Counted from the first letter of the stretch, positions 16,570-25,403 are shown. The stretch: DNA of 64,000 bases from Vibrio gangliei (GCF_026001925.1 NZ_AP021870.1:682001-746000), one strand, 5' to 3'. Numbers and translations are program-made. The notes: a model not told the origin generated them from the letters alone.

Positions 16570-17478
16570 TCAACATTTCTGTCGAGATAAAAAGTGCCAT
16601 AATGCACCTGTTAAATTAGCATCATTACCGAGTTTACAGGCTTGAATTTGCGGCACAACTTTAGAGTGAGGCAATTTCTGTAATATGTTCGCAATTTTAT
16701 CTTCAATTCGGCTGATTAATTCCGAGCGGACACTCACCGCCCCGCCTATTAATATTATTTCTGGATCAAAAGCATATTGTAGATTAAACAATCCTGTTGC
16801 TAAATTTTGATACCAATGATCAATTGCACTTTGACAATCGACATCACCTTCCTCAGCTAAAGTGAAAATATCGATTCCAGTCAAACTGCCTTCTGATAAA
16901 TGCTTTTTACGACATACGGACGCAATAAGTCCTCTAGTTGAGGCCACATCACTAAAGGTGACAGGAGATTCATCTTGATAACATGCGATCATGTATCCAA
17001 ATTCACCACCATGTAAATTTTGCCCATGTATGATTTTTTTCTGATATACGTTTGCTCCACCGATGCCACTGCCTATCACAACCATACAAAACTGAGAGCA
17101 ATGTTGAGCAACACCTTTCCACGCTTCAGCTAAAGCAGCACAATGTGCATCATTTTCAATTTCACAAGGCAGGTTATAACGCTGTTGAATTAATTCTCGC
17201 CAATTAGGACCATGAATATAGTCAATCGCGCTCGACCCATGAATGACACTGGTTTCTACATTTACCGCCCCACAACTACTGATTGCAATGCCTTTCAATA
17301 TGACCTTTTGTTTTTCTACTTCAACCAATACCTTATCGAGTTGAAGCAAAAAATTTTCTAAAGTGTCTTTCGGTGTAGGAAAGCTCCCTTTATGAAAAAA
17401 ATGTCCCTCACCATTCATTACTGAATATTTAACTGCACTTCCTCCGATATCAAGAGAAAGATAATATTCATGATCCAT
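16570..17478 (-). CDS. ROK family kinase lacking the zinc motif (BglK-like)
   Basis: A 302-residue ROK protein with SLDIGGSAVKYSV, the catalytic Asp in ENDAHCAALAEA, and a conserved VIGSGIGGANV nucleotide loop. The region that carries the zinc ligands in most ROK kinases reads HGGEFGYM, with Tyr in place of His, and the CxCGxxxC cluster is absent. That pattern fits the zinc-free ROK branch that includes beta-glucoside kinase BglK of Firmicutes. Such an enzyme would phosphorylate a disaccharide at its non-reducing end, which would pair well with a GH1 enzyme having 6-phospho-type residues. This is inference. It is 69 bases downstream of the binding-protein gene. Confidence 0.78.
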   Translation of the reverse strand: MDHEYYLSLDIGGSAVKYSVMNGEGHFFHKGSFPTPKDTLENFLLQLDKVLVEVEKQKVILKGIAISSCGAVNVETSVIHGSSAIDYIHGPNWRELIQQRYNLPCEIENDAHCAALAEAWKGVAQHCSQFCMVVIGSGIGGANVYQKKIIHGQNLHGGEFGYMIACYQDESPVTFSDVASTRGLIASVCRKKHLSEGSLTGIDIFTLAEEGDVDCQSAIDHWYQNLATGLFNLQYAFDPEIILIGGAVSVRSELISRIEDKIANILQKLPHSKVVPQIQACKLGNDANLTGALWHFLSRQKC

Positions 17479-17547
17479 ATCTTACCTACCCACTATTCCA
17501 ACCTATCAAGAGAAAATCCGGCAGCCCAAAGACCACCGGAAGTGTAA

Positions 17548-18825
17548 TTACTTCATTACGCGTTTTTTGGCACGCTCCCAACGCGCATCCAATTTTTCTA
17601 GTGCTTGGTTAAAATCTTTTGCTGTCATGAGATCCTGAATATAGCCACCGGAGTAAAAATCAATTTTCGAGCGGTTAGTGACTTCGATAAATGTTGTAGA
17701 ATTGACAGGGGTTTGAATCACCGTTGGTTTAAAATCCATATATTCCGTTAACTGAGGAAGAGATGGTGATTTAGATTTTAATGTTGGAATAAAACCAGAA
17801 ACCTTATCAAAGTCAGATTGTTCAATTAAGAATTTGATATAAGCTTTAGCGGCGATTTTATTTTTAGAAAATTTACTGACGGCATAACCCCAGTCATGGT
17901 TCATCTGAGCATATAACTCGCCTTTGTTATTAGATGGAATTGGCATAAATCCAATATTATCGCTATCGGCACCCTGTTGAATCACTTGTGGGATAACCCA
18001 GTTTCCAAGGTAATACATGCCAGCTTTACCTGTTGCAATCGCATTTTTTGAATCTTCCCACGAGTTAGTCATGAGGTCTTTTTCTGTCAGCCCTTCATCA
18101 ATAAGACGTTTTAAAGTTGATAAAGAGGTATTGTATGCTGAACCTTTTTCTGAAAAAGGTTTGTCTTGCGTTAGCATCTTTTCATACACGCCGTTATTAC
18201 CTTCTACGACCAGGGGAAATTTATCCCATTGCTGTAGCGGCCATTGAGCACCAAAGTTGATGTAAAAAGGAATTTGGCCTTTGTCTTTAATTTTATGTGC
18301 CGCTTCGAACAAAGCATCCATTGTTTTGATCGGCACTTGTACGCCGGCATCTTTTAATACTTGTTTGTTATAAACCAAACCTTCGACCGAGTTCCCCATC
18401 GAAATACCGTATGACTCCCCCTTGTAATTCCACGCATCATGGAAATAGATTTCATCTTCTCCATATAGATGTGTAAGGGGTTCATAGAAATTTGAATACT
18501 GCTCTGCTGGCACCGAAGGCAAAATTAAGATGACATCACCATAATCGCCGGTGTTCATACGAGTTCGAATCCCGCCTTGATAATCGGCAAACCCAATAAC
18601 TTTCACGTCACTGACATTAGGGTACATCGCCTTGAATTCTTTGGTATAACGATCGTACACACCATCTTCTAGCAAATCCGTACGGTTGGTATAAAAGGTG
18701 ATAGCGCCTTTGACTTGCTCAGCATTGATGCCACCCATGTCGCTCGCGTGTGCAAACGTCACACAGCCAAGCGATAAAGCGCTGCATAGTGCAGTACGAG
18801 CTAATGTTTTTGTCGATCCTTTCAT
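17548..18825 (-). CDS. ABC transporter sugar-binding protein (extracellular, family 1)
   Basis: A 425-residue precursor starting MKGSTKTLART with a signal peptide cleaved near FAHA|SDMG. The mature protein has the carbohydrate-binding family 1 fold: VKGAITFYTNRTDLL, a central GKAGMYYLGNWVIPQ and a C-terminal ATP-permease contact region. It captures oligosaccharide in the periplasm for the importer whose permeases and ATPase lie at 25.5-30.2 kb. The start is fixed by GGAGAAAAACA before the ATG; a longer frame to 18876 has no site. First gene of an operon with two ROK kinases and GH1; the promoter region holds a LacI-type operator and a CRP-like site. Confidence 0.88.
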   Translation of the reverse strand: MKGSTKTLARTALCSALSLGCVTFAHASDMGGINAEQVKGAITFYTNRTDLLEDGVYDRYTKEFKAMYPNVSDVKVIGFADYQGGIRTRMNTGDYGDVILILPSVPAEQYSNFYEPLTHLYGEDEIYFHDAWNYKGESYGISMGNSVEGLVYNKQVLKDAGVQVPIKTMDALFEAAHKIKDKGQIPFYINFGAQWPLQQWDKFPLVVEGNNGVYEKMLTQDKPFSEKGSAYNTSLSTLKRLIDEGLTEKDLMTNSWEDSKNAIATGKAGMYYLGNWVIPQVIQQGADSDNIGFMPIPSNNKGELYAQMNHDWGYAVSKFSKNKIAAKAYIKFLIEQSDFDKVSGFIPTLKSKSPSLPQLTEYMDFKPTVIQTPVNSTTFIEVTNRSKIDFYSGGYIQDLMTAKDFNQALEKLDARWERAKKRVMK

Positions 18826-18869
18826 TGTTTTTCTCCACAGATTGTTGTTCTCGTTTTGTCCCACGCAAC

Positions 18870-18889
18870 AAATCATAACGTTACGATTT
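18870..18889. promoter_or_regulatory. LacI-type operator O1 (binding-protein operon)
   Basis: AAATCATAACGTTACGATTT, 19 of 20 identical to the locus consensus AAATCGTAACGTTACGATTT. It lies 45-64 bases upstream of the binding-protein ATG, where it would cover a promoter start point. The central AACGTT with a CG step is typical of LacI-family sites. Confidence 0.75.
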
Positions 18890-18916
18890 TAAATTCCAAA
18901 CACAAATAGTCATCAA

Positions 18917-18932
18917 CGTGATTATAATCACT
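18917..18932. promoter_or_regulatory. CRP-like site (binding-protein operon)
   Basis: CGTGATTATAATCACT, a 14-bp perfect palindrome (GTGA-N6-TCAC) matching 8 of the 10 conserved CRP half-site positions. Its centre is 45 bp upstream of operator O1. Confidence 0.55.
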
Positions 18933-19037
18933 TTTTATCCATCACTCTTTTTATTAAAAATAAACAAATCAAACAAAAATAAAGTAATTACAATACTTTA
19001 AATCCCAAATAGCTCTGAATAATCAAAAGCATAAAAA

Positions 19038-19053
19038 AGTGATCCACATCATC
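19038..19053. promoter_or_regulatory. CRP-like site (mannanase gene)
   Basis: AGTGATCCACATCATC: GTGA-N6-TCA, 7 of 10 conserved CRP positions. Its centre is 47 bp upstream of operator O2. Weak alone, supported by the same spacing at the other promoters. Confidence 0.4.
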
Positions 19054-19082
19054 AAATAGCGTTGTTCGTGATGAGCCTGACA

Positions 19083-19102
19083 AAAACGTAACGTTAAGAT
19101 TA
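19083..19102. promoter_or_regulatory. LacI-type operator O2 (mannanase gene)
   Basis: AAAACGTAACGTTAAGATTA, 17 of 20 matching the locus consensus with the core GTAACGTTA intact. It ends 57 bases before the mannanase ATG. Confidence 0.6.
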
Positions 19103-19159
19103 ATTTTTAGTGCGTTTTTAATCACACTAAAATCCTTACTACTACATAAGGAAGATAGA

Positions 19160-21157
19160 ATGAAAATGAATCCGATGTTAATGACACTGCCTTTAGCATT
19201 TGTACTCAATGCATGCCAAAACACTCCAGCAGAGAAACCGCAAACCGTTGAACACTTTATTAACCAAAATGGCACACAACTCTATAACGGTGACCAACCC
19301 TATCGAATAGCAGGTACCAATAATTACTACCTGCATTATCAATCAAACGAAATGATTGATTCTGTTCTGGATGATGCACAAGCTATGGGGCTAAACACCA
19401 TTCGCATGTGGGGCTTCATGGATGGCATCAGCCACAATCACACAATGCAACCAAGCCCAGGGGTTTATACTCCACCTCCAGGCGTCCAAAGTGCCTTAGA
19501 ACGACTTGACTATACCGTTGCAGAAGCGAAAAAACGTGGCCTTCGATTAGTGATTGTGCTTACCAATAACTGGGGGGATTTTGGTGGCATGTCTGAATAT
19601 GTGAAGTGGTTTAATGGGGAAAATCACGATGATTTTTATCGTAGTGAGAAAATTAAATCCACGTACAAAAACTATGTAAAGCATCTGGTTGAACACACCA
19701 ACCGTTACACACAAGTGCCTAATAACCAAGAACCAACCATAATGACATGGGAATTGGCCAATGAGCCGCGTGCCCAATCCGATAAATCAGGAGAACTGCT
19801 TTACCAGTGGGCGAAAGAAATGAGTGATTATGTTCGTACTCTCGCACCAAAACAACTGATTGCACTTGGCTCAGAAGGTTTCTTTAAACGCCCGAATACC
19901 GATGATTGGACCTACAATGGCAATGAAGGTGTCGATTGGGAGCGCATTATTACTCTTCCTAATATCAATTACGGCACTTTTCATTTATACCCTGAGCACT
20001 GGAAAAAACTCAATTCTGAGCAATGGGGAACGCAATGGATCGTTGATCATGCACAAGCCGCTAAAAAAGCCAACAAACCAGCTGTGCTAGAAGAATATGG
20101 CATTGGTAAAGATGAGCCTCTAAATAGAGACTTTATCTATCGAAAATGGACGAATACTGCTTATGAGCAAGGCTTAGCTGGTAGCATGTTCTGGATCCTC
20201 TCTGGTATTGAGCCAGGGCAAGCTGATGGTCTTTACCCTGATTATGATGGGTTCCGTATTCTCAATGATGGTGGTAGCACCGCTCAATTGTTAATGGAAC
20301 ATTCTCAACAAATGAGGGGCATAGAGTTCCCACAACAAAATCATGTTTATATCACCTACCCCATTGATGGCATGAAAGTGAGTGATGAACACATCAAAGT
20401 ATCGGCTTATTCATTTAACCACCAGGATGATAACTTAATAAAAATGGAATTACGCCTACCAGACTTAAATCTAGTCATTCCAATGACAGACCCAGAGGGT
20501 GATGGCTATTATGAAGCCCGTGTTAAACGAGATGATCTTGGATTAGGCGAAAAGACACTCATCGCTATGGCGTCTTACCAAAAAGGCCCAAAAGAAACCT
20601 ACAAAATCCATGTTGAAGTTGATAGACCTATCACTGGTTATGCGCTCGGCACCCATTTTGATTTTGATAGCCAAAGTATGCAAGGTTGGGAAAAAGATGG
20701 TACATGGCAAGCCGAGTGGAAAAACCCTGCATTGGAAATCAGTAGTGATCTAGGCTCACCTATGCTTAAGCTAAACCTCTCTTGGTCTGGTAATAATGAT
20801 TGGGAAGAAGTCAAAATCCGAAATATGGCAGTGAAAGCACTCAATACCCATACCCATATGCAATACGACCTTTACATTCCAGTGCAAGAAGTCAATGCCG
20901 GAGGGGTTCGCCCTTATGCTGCTCTTGGAGACGGTTGGGTAAAACTGGATACAGATAGAAACCGCGTAGCACTCAGCGACTTACCTATCGTGACCATGAA
21001 AGAAAAACAGTATTACAAGCAAACCGTCAAAATCGAACTTGGTGATATTAGCAATAAATTACCTGATCTATTCTTATGTATTGTAGGAGATAAGCTCGCG
21101 CTCGATGGTGCAGTTTATATTGATAATATTCAACTCTTTAAGCCAACCTTCGACTAA
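19160..21157 (+). CDS. GH5 (subfamily 7-like) endo-beta-mannanase lipoprotein with C-terminal mannan-binding-like module
   Basis: A 665-residue lipoprotein. The signal peptide ends in the lipobox LNAC (Cys19), so it is probably anchored to a membrane. Residues about 35-395 are a GH5 barrel with RMWGF, acid/base in TWELANEPRAQ (Glu202) and nucleophile in VLEEYGIGK (Glu312). These blocks resemble subfamily 7 mannan endo-1,4-beta-mannosidases. An Ig-like segment (about 400-500) follows, then a beta-sandwich starting FDFDSQSMQGWEKDGTW and ending YIDNIQLF that resembles CBM27-type mannan-binding modules. It would cut beta-mannan or glucomannan at the cell surface. AAGGAAG lies 7 bases upstream. 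Single-gene transcript, opposite to the import genes but under the same operator type. Confidence 0.85.
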   Translation: MKMNPMLMTLPLAFVLNACQNTPAEKPQTVEHFINQNGTQLYNGDQPYRIAGTNNYYLHYQSNEMIDSVLDDAQAMGLNTIRMWGFMDGISHNHTMQPSPGVYTPPPGVQSALERLDYTVAEAKKRGLRLVIVLTNNWGDFGGMSEYVKWFNGENHDDFYRSEKIKSTYKNYVKHLVEHTNRYTQVPNNQEPTIMTWELANEPRAQSDKSGELLYQWAKEMSDYVRTLAPKQLIALGSEGFFKRPNTDDWTYNGNEGVDWERIITLPNINYGTFHLYPEHWKKLNSEQWGTQWIVDHAQAAKKANKPAVLEEYGIGKDEPLNRDFIYRKWTNTAYEQGLAGSMFWILSGIEPGQADGLYPDYDGFRILNDGGSTAQLLMEHSQQMRGIEFPQQNHVYITYPIDGMKVSDEHIKVSAYSFNHQDDNLIKMELRLPDLNLVIPMTDPEGDGYYEARVKRDDLGLGEKTLIAMASYQKGPKETYKIHVEVDRPITGYALGTHFDFDSQSMQGWEKDGTWQAEWKNPALEISSDLGSPMLKLNLSWSGNNDWEEVKIRNMAVKALNTHTHMQYDLYIPVQEVNAGGVRPYAALGDGWVKLDTDRNRVALSDLPIVTMKEKQYYKQTVKIELGDISNKLPDLFLCIVGDKLALDGAVYIDNIQLFKPTFD

Positions 21158-21201
21158 CAATTCATCTTACACTACGTTCTGAATAGTAAAGGTTAGTTGA
21201 T

Positions 21202-21234
21202 AAAAAAAGTCCTCACCCAATTAGAGGTGAGGAC
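21202..21234 (-). terminator. Terminator of the lamB-like/manA-like transcript
   Basis: GTCCTCACC and GGTGAGGAC form a 9-bp stem; on the minus strand it is followed by seven T. It lies 74 bases past the ManA-like stop. On the plus strand there is no T run, so it may only weakly stop mannanase transcripts. Confidence 0.8.
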
Positions 21235-21307
21235 AAACCTCAAAGGAGGTAGGCATGAAGACAACAGTTAGTCAGAAATTATCAATACAATCCTTTTCAA
21301 CAGTCAT

Positions 21308-22483
21308 TTATTGGCTAATTCTATAAATTACACTATTAGAAAATGCTTTAATGCTATTGATTTCATTTGGCTTTTGATAAAAAACGCTACCAGGCAATGA
21401 ATAGTGTAATTGCGAATTAACTTTAACTTCTCCATTCAAGACCAACCAATAACATGGGTAGTCAGTCATCGGAGTCACCAGAGACTGACCAGGCATTAAG
21501 CGAAACTCTTGCATAGAAAAATGATCATTAGGAATGCTGTATGCCTGGCCTACTGGTGCTACATCTTGTTTATCTAAAAACATAATTTCTTGATGTTCGA
21601 CATTTAATGCATCAACCATCTGCTGCGTTTGCTGCCAAGTTAATTCACCGTCTGTCGATAAAGTATTATTTGATAAATTAGTGACGGCTAATACTTGACC
21701 AAAAAGATCGGCGTATAAAGTACCAGGAGAAATATATACAGCCTGCTCTTTCGGGAGATAAATAAGGTTCATCAAAAACAAAGCGACTAACACCCAATCC
21801 ACGGTTCTTGCCTGTTCTTCATAACGTTTTGCTAAGGCCATAAACCAATATAAAGCTTCGCTTTTAGGCAACTCATTTTGCAAAAAAGCGTCTTGATATT
21901 GCGCTTTCAGCGGACATAAAGCCGATTCAATTTCTGTTGGATTTTGATGAATGAGATAACGTAATAATCCGCGAATACCGTATTCTTCAAGGACCAAAAC
22001 GTAAGGAGCAAGATCTTTGTAACGCTTCAACTCACACAACGCCGCTAGAGGATCTTTGAAGCCAACCAGTAAATAACTATCTGAAATTGCTAACCTAAGT
22101 TGCGGTTTACTATACCCGTCTTTATATAAACGAATCGAGTATGGTGTATTTCTTTTATTCTCAAAGTCATAGCCTTGCTGAGCTTTCAGTGCATCAGGAT
22201 GAACGCGTAATCCACAAGGCCGTTGGGTATCCAACAATGAAAACTCAAATGGAATTCGCGCACCGTACTGCTTCAATGTTTCACTACCGATACGAATATC
22301 AGGCGCTAAAGATAACCAGTTCGACAATAAAGAACCGTCAACTAAACTTGCTGAATACCTAGGGTTATCACTAAAACACAGTGAGGAGATGGCTTGTTTA
22401 CAACTTTGAATCATTAGCAATTGTGGAACAAAATGCCAGCCTCCCCAATCTCCGAATCTCACCAAGCCTTTTAATTCAATCAT
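21308..22483 (-). CDS. ManA-like (type I phosphomannose isomerase fold) protein with degenerate metal site
   Basis: A 391-residue protein that lines up with type I mannose-6-phosphate isomerase: RIPFEFSLLDTQRPCGLRVHP matches the LPFLFKVL...SIQVHP block, YKDGYSKPQL the NYKDPNHKPEL block, and YISPGTLYADLFG the PAGTPHAYL block. The zinc ligands of ManA (Gln, His, Glu, His) read here Arg93, His95, Gln128 and Tyr257, so three of four are lost. Catalysis as a zinc isomerase is unlikely; a sugar-phosphate sensor or structural role is possible. It follows the porin gene (115 bases) in the LacI regulon and has its own terminator. A conventional manA elsewhere in the genome is expected. Confidence 0.72.
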   Translation of the reverse strand: MIELKGLVRFGDWGGWHFVPQLLMIQSCKQAISSLCFSDNPRYSASLVDGSLLSNWLSLAPDIRIGSETLKQYGARIPFEFSLLDTQRPCGLRVHPDALKAQQGYDFENKRNTPYSIRLYKDGYSKPQLRLAISDSYLLVGFKDPLAALCELKRYKDLAPYVLVLEEYGIRGLLRYLIHQNPTEIESALCPLKAQYQDAFLQNELPKSEALYWFMALAKRYEEQARTVDWVLVALFLMNLIYLPKEQAVYISPGTLYADLFGQVLAVTNLSNNTLSTDGELTWQQTQQMVDALNVEHQEIMFLDKQDVAPVGQAYSIPNDHFSMQEFRLMPGQSLVTPMTDYPCYWLVLNGEVKVNSQLHYSLPGSVFYQKPNEINSIKAFSNSVIYRISQ

Positions 22484-22506
22484 GGCATCCTCATATTAGA
22501 AACTGC

Positions 22507-22534
22507 AAAAGGTGAGAGCCGCTGCCCTCACCTT
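22507..22534 (-). terminator. Hairpin between the ManA-like gene and the porin gene
   Basis: On the minus strand AAGGTGAG and CTCACCTT enclose a loop and are followed by TTTG. Located 65 bases after the porin stop, it probably reduces read-through from the strongly expressed porin into the ManA-like gene. Confidence 0.55.
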
Positions 22535-22598
22535 CTCCGATCACATTCACGGTATACGTTAACCATAAATAGTATCGATATTTATCAATACTCGTACT

Positions 22599-23900
22599 TT
22601 AGAACCACACTTCTGCTTGTACACCGAAGTTCCATGTATCGGTTGCACCATCGCGTGTATAACCTGAATCAAGTCGGCTCGCCGCATCATCATCCCATTT
22701 CGCGTAAGTCACGAAAGTACGGATTTGTGGACGTCCCCAAAAACCTTCTTCAAAAGTAATTGTTGGAGCAATTGTTGCTTTAACTAAGCCACCTTTTGCA
22801 CCATCAGTACGGTCTTCATCAATGTATTCGTAACCCACCTCATACTGCATCGCAAAGTACTTAGCAATTTGTTGGTACGGGCGAACACCGACAGCCCATA
22901 AGTTACGGTCGTAACCTGAATTGGTTGGGTCAGACCAATCCGACCATGGGTTGTAATCGCTATCAGTTTGATAGAATGCAAACGTTGAAATATCCCAAGT
23001 TTCATTCACATTCGCTAAAGCATCGAATACAATTCGGCCTGATTGTGTATCATCGGAATTACCAAATCCCCAACCGTTTTTACCTAGTGAATCACCTGCC
23101 GCCATGCCTTTACCATATTGGACGGTTATTTTTGAATAACCATTAGCAATGCCGTAAAAACCATCAAAGTTATATTGCGCGCCAATTCCAATACCGCTTG
23201 TCGCTGCATCAGGGCTCCATGAACTTTCTTCCATCGTATGTGCAGCAAGTTGGAATGCTAAACCTGTGCCGGCAATCTGTTTTAGAATTAAATTGATTGA
23301 AAGATCTTCAGGGTAACCTTCAGCTTTTGGATCACGCGGCTCCACACTAGTTCGGTCACTTGGGGTAAAGGCATAAACACCGACATCTAACTTACCGATA
23401 CCGATATCAATGTTATCCGCGCCCCCACCAGTACCGTTGTACTGAATGTATTCCCAGTCATATTGATGATTGGATGTATTGTACGAGTTGTATCGCTTAC
23501 CGGCCCAAAACACTACGCCCGGAGCGAAATCCAAACCACCAATTTCGACCATACCTTCACGGAACTGAATATCATGACCATCGCCATCCACACAGTTCCA
23601 ATCTGATGTACAGTTCGTTTCATGCGTTAGGTTCGCTCTCACTTTTGCCCAAGCACCATCATCGTTTGTTGCTTTAATGGTTGGCACCAATTCAATTTTT
23701 GTATTCTGCTCGTTACCTAAACGAAACTTACCGTAATTGGTAAATAAACCGACTGACTGAACTCTATTACCTTCACTATTCATCAATAACCCAGATTTAA
23801 TGTAACCATGTAAATCTGCATCCCAATCCGCGGCCAAAGCAACACCAGAAGAAAATAATGAACTTAAAAGGATACCTGTTGTTAGCTGATTAATTTTCAT
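22599..23900 (-). CDS. LamB-like maltoporin-family outer membrane porin
   Basis: A 433-residue precursor from MKINQLTTG with a signal peptide ending SGVALA. The mature start DADLHGYIKSGLLMNSEGN, the FWAGKRYNSYN segment with the following YIQYNGTGGGADNI, and the C-terminal NFGVQAEVWF with a final aromatic residue are features of LamB-type 18-strand sugar porins. It would let oligosaccharides across the outer membrane. AAGGA lies 8 bases before the ATG at 23900; the longer frame to 23954 has no site. It has a perfect operator about 92 bases upstream of the start, so it belongs to the locus regulon rather than to the maltose regulon. Confidence 0.87.
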   Translation of the reverse strand: MKINQLTTGILLSSLFSSGVALAADWDADLHGYIKSGLLMNSEGNRVQSVGLFTNYGKFRLGNEQNTKIELVPTIKATNDDGAWAKVRANLTHETNCTSDWNCVDGDGHDIQFREGMVEIGGLDFAPGVVFWAGKRYNSYNTSNHQYDWEYIQYNGTGGGADNIDIGIGKLDVGVYAFTPSDRTSVEPRDPKAEGYPEDLSINLILKQIAGTGLAFQLAAHTMEESSWSPDAATSGIGIGAQYNFDGFYGIANGYSKITVQYGKGMAAGDSLGKNGWGFGNSDDTQSGRIVFDALANVNETWDISTFAFYQTDSDYNPWSDWSDPTNSGYDRNLWAVGVRPYQQIAKYFAMQYEVGYEYIDEDRTDGAKGGLVKATIAPTITFEEGFWGRPQIRTFVTYAKWDDDAASRLDSGYTRDGATDTWNFGVQAEVWF

Positions 23901-23986
23901 TTTTATCGTCCTTAAATTATATGAATCGGTGAGAGAGAACCGTTCACACTGCAAGTCATCTCGCTCTCACAATCACACTATACCCA

Positions 23987-24016
23987 CCAATAAATCGTAA
24001 CGTTACGATTTATTGG
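23987..24016. promoter_or_regulatory. LacI-type operator O3 (porin gene), 30-bp perfect palindrome
   Basis: The core at 23992-24011 is AAATCGTAACGTTACGATTT, and the symmetry extends five bases on each side (CCAAT... to ...ATTGG) for a 30-bp perfect inverted repeat. It is the best site in the locus and defines the consensus. Its centre lies about 101 bases upstream of the porin ATG. Confidence 0.85.
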
Positions 24017-24210
24017 CAAAACATGATCTGCGCAACACTAATAATCCAGCAAGCGAGATCTAGGTAATATTTCAGGACAAACACTGCTTAAATAACTAAC
24101 CAAAGATATAAAAAGACGAATAAAGTGACGAACTGATCACACAATCCAAGAGTTAAAAACTTATCACAACGAACAAGATAACGATACGATTAATGATAAT
24201 AAAATGCCCA

Positions 24211-24247
24211 TAAAAAAAGCAGCAATTCATAAATTGAACGCTGCTTT
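24211..24247 (-). terminator. Terminator of the lacI-type gene
   Basis: Minus-strand AAAGCAGC and GCTGCTTT flank a loop and run into TTTTTTTATGG. It starts 47 bases past the regulator's stop. Confidence 0.8.
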
Positions 24248-24293
24248 AACTGACTTCATTTAAGGAATGGAGCTGCTTGCGGGAAAACTCAGA

Positions 24294-25301
24294 CTACCTT
24301 GGATAAAAAATGGTTTTTTCGACATGTTGCAATGCTTCAGGTTCCGCTTTGCCTTCAACCAACTTAACTAGATAATCAGATAAGCGAGATCCCACGCTAT
24401 GGAAGTTTTGACGTAAGCCAGAAATGGGTGGAGTAAAGAATATAGGTAAGTCACATGTCTCAACGGCAATGATATCAATATCTTTACCGATCACTTTACC
24501 TGCATCTTGAACACCAGCAATAATGCCACATGCACTAATTTCTGAACCGCAAATAATTCCATCTGGCGCGTTATCCGAAAGCATCAACTCTTTTGCATAT
24601 TCTCGGTAATTTCCTACATCAGTATCAAAAATAATGTCACGGTCTTTATCAAAATCGAAGCCGCATTCCATCGAAGCTCGCTTTACACCGTAATACTTAT
24701 GCCAAGAGTAGGTATATACATAGGAAGAACTCAACAAGCGCATTTTTCTCCGGCCTTGCGTGAACAATTGCATCGCTGCACGGTAACCAATATCGTAATT
24801 ATCGACATCCACAAATGCGTGATTTATCGACATTTCGGTCTGACCGAAAGTGACAAATGGGATATTTTGCTCATGCAAGTAAGACACGCGTTCATCTTGT
24901 GTTTTGGTGAGGTTAAAAATGATCCCACCAGCTAAATTATTTTCTACCGCGTATTTAACCGGCTCAAGCGGATCTTGCCCTGGCTCAAGTGGCAACACAG
25001 TTAAATGATAAGGCGTTCCTTCTAAACCCGCCGTTAAACCACCAATTAAGGAAAGCGTACCGACATCACCCACCGAATCTCCAGCTTTCATCATAGGTAA
25101 AATCGCACAGATGTTATAGTTGATACCTGTACGCAAGCCTAAACCAGAAAGATTTGGTTTATAACCTAATTTCTTAGCGGCCGCTTTTACTTTATCTTTC
25201 GTCGGTTGCTTTACATCGTCTCCATCTTTTAAAGCACGAGAAACGGTAGTAACCGAAAGTCCGGTATATTCTGCTAATGTTTTTAAAGTCGCTTTTGGCA
25301 T
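24294..25301 (-). CDS. LacI-family transcriptional regulator of the oligosaccharide locus
   Basis: A 335-residue repressor. The N-terminal helix-turn-helix is TLKTLAEYTGLSVTTVSRAL (residues 4-23), followed by the LGYKPN hinge and a periplasmic-binding-protein-like effector domain with FDTDVGNYREYA, GIICGSEISACGIIAG and FTPPISGLRQNF. Members bind 20-bp palindromes with a central CG, exactly the type found repeatedly in this locus. The ligand is probably an imported disaccharide or a product of it. It lies between the importer operon and the porin and is the only LacI gene here. No copy of the operator is visible in its own upstream region, so it may be constitutive. Confidence 0.87.
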   Translation of the reverse strand: MPKATLKTLAEYTGLSVTTVSRALKDGDDVKQPTKDKVKAAAKKLGYKPNLSGLGLRTGINYNICAILPMMKAGDSVGDVGTLSLIGGLTAGLEGTPYHLTVLPLEPGQDPLEPVKYAVENNLAGGIIFNLTKTQDERVSYLHEQNIPFVTFGQTEMSINHAFVDVDNYDIGYRAAMQLFTQGRRKMRLLSSSYVYTYSWHKYYGVKRASMECGFDFDKDRDIIFDTDVGNYREYAKELMLSDNAPDGIICGSEISACGIIAGVQDAGKVIGKDIDIIAVETCDLPIFFTPPISGLRQNFHSVGSRLSDYLVKLVEGKAEPEALQHVEKTIFYPR

Positions 25302-25377
25302 GGCTTCTGGCTTAGTGTTCTTATAAATATGAAACTTAAAGCAATTTAATCACTGTCTATACCCTAACTCAAGCTCG

Positions 25378-25403
25378 ATGATGCGGTTTCTCGACCGCAT
25401 CAT
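25378..25403. other. Perfect hairpin between the ATPase and lacI-type genes
   Basis: ATGATGCGGT and ACCGCATCAT form a 10-bp stem with a TTCTCG loop. There is no T run on either strand, so it is more likely an RNA-stabilising or Rho-linked structure at the 3' end of the importer operon than an intrinsic terminator. Confidence 0.5.

Larger units (their letters stand above)
18826..19159. promoter_or_regulatory. Divergent control region of the binding-protein operon and the mannanase gene
   Basis: AT-rich 334-base region between divergent starts (minus 18825, plus 19160). It carries two operator palindromes, one near each gene, and two CRP-like sites lying between them. The mirror-image order is operator-CRP on the left and CRP-operator on the right. 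No small gene seen. Confidence 0.7.
23901..24293. promoter_or_regulatory. Porin promoter region
   Basis: A 393-base gap containing the strong operator at 23987-24016, a weak related sequence at 24173-24192 (ACAAGATAACGATACGATTA), and the lacI terminator at 24211-24247. TCACA half-sites at 24137 and 24164 could be CRP-related but do not have the 45-47 bp spacing seen at the other promoters. No gene. Confidence 0.55.

Noticed and set aside
24173..24192. Further LacI operator upstream of the porin gene
   Set aside because: Only 14 of 20 positions match and one half is poor; kept as a note but not called as an operator.
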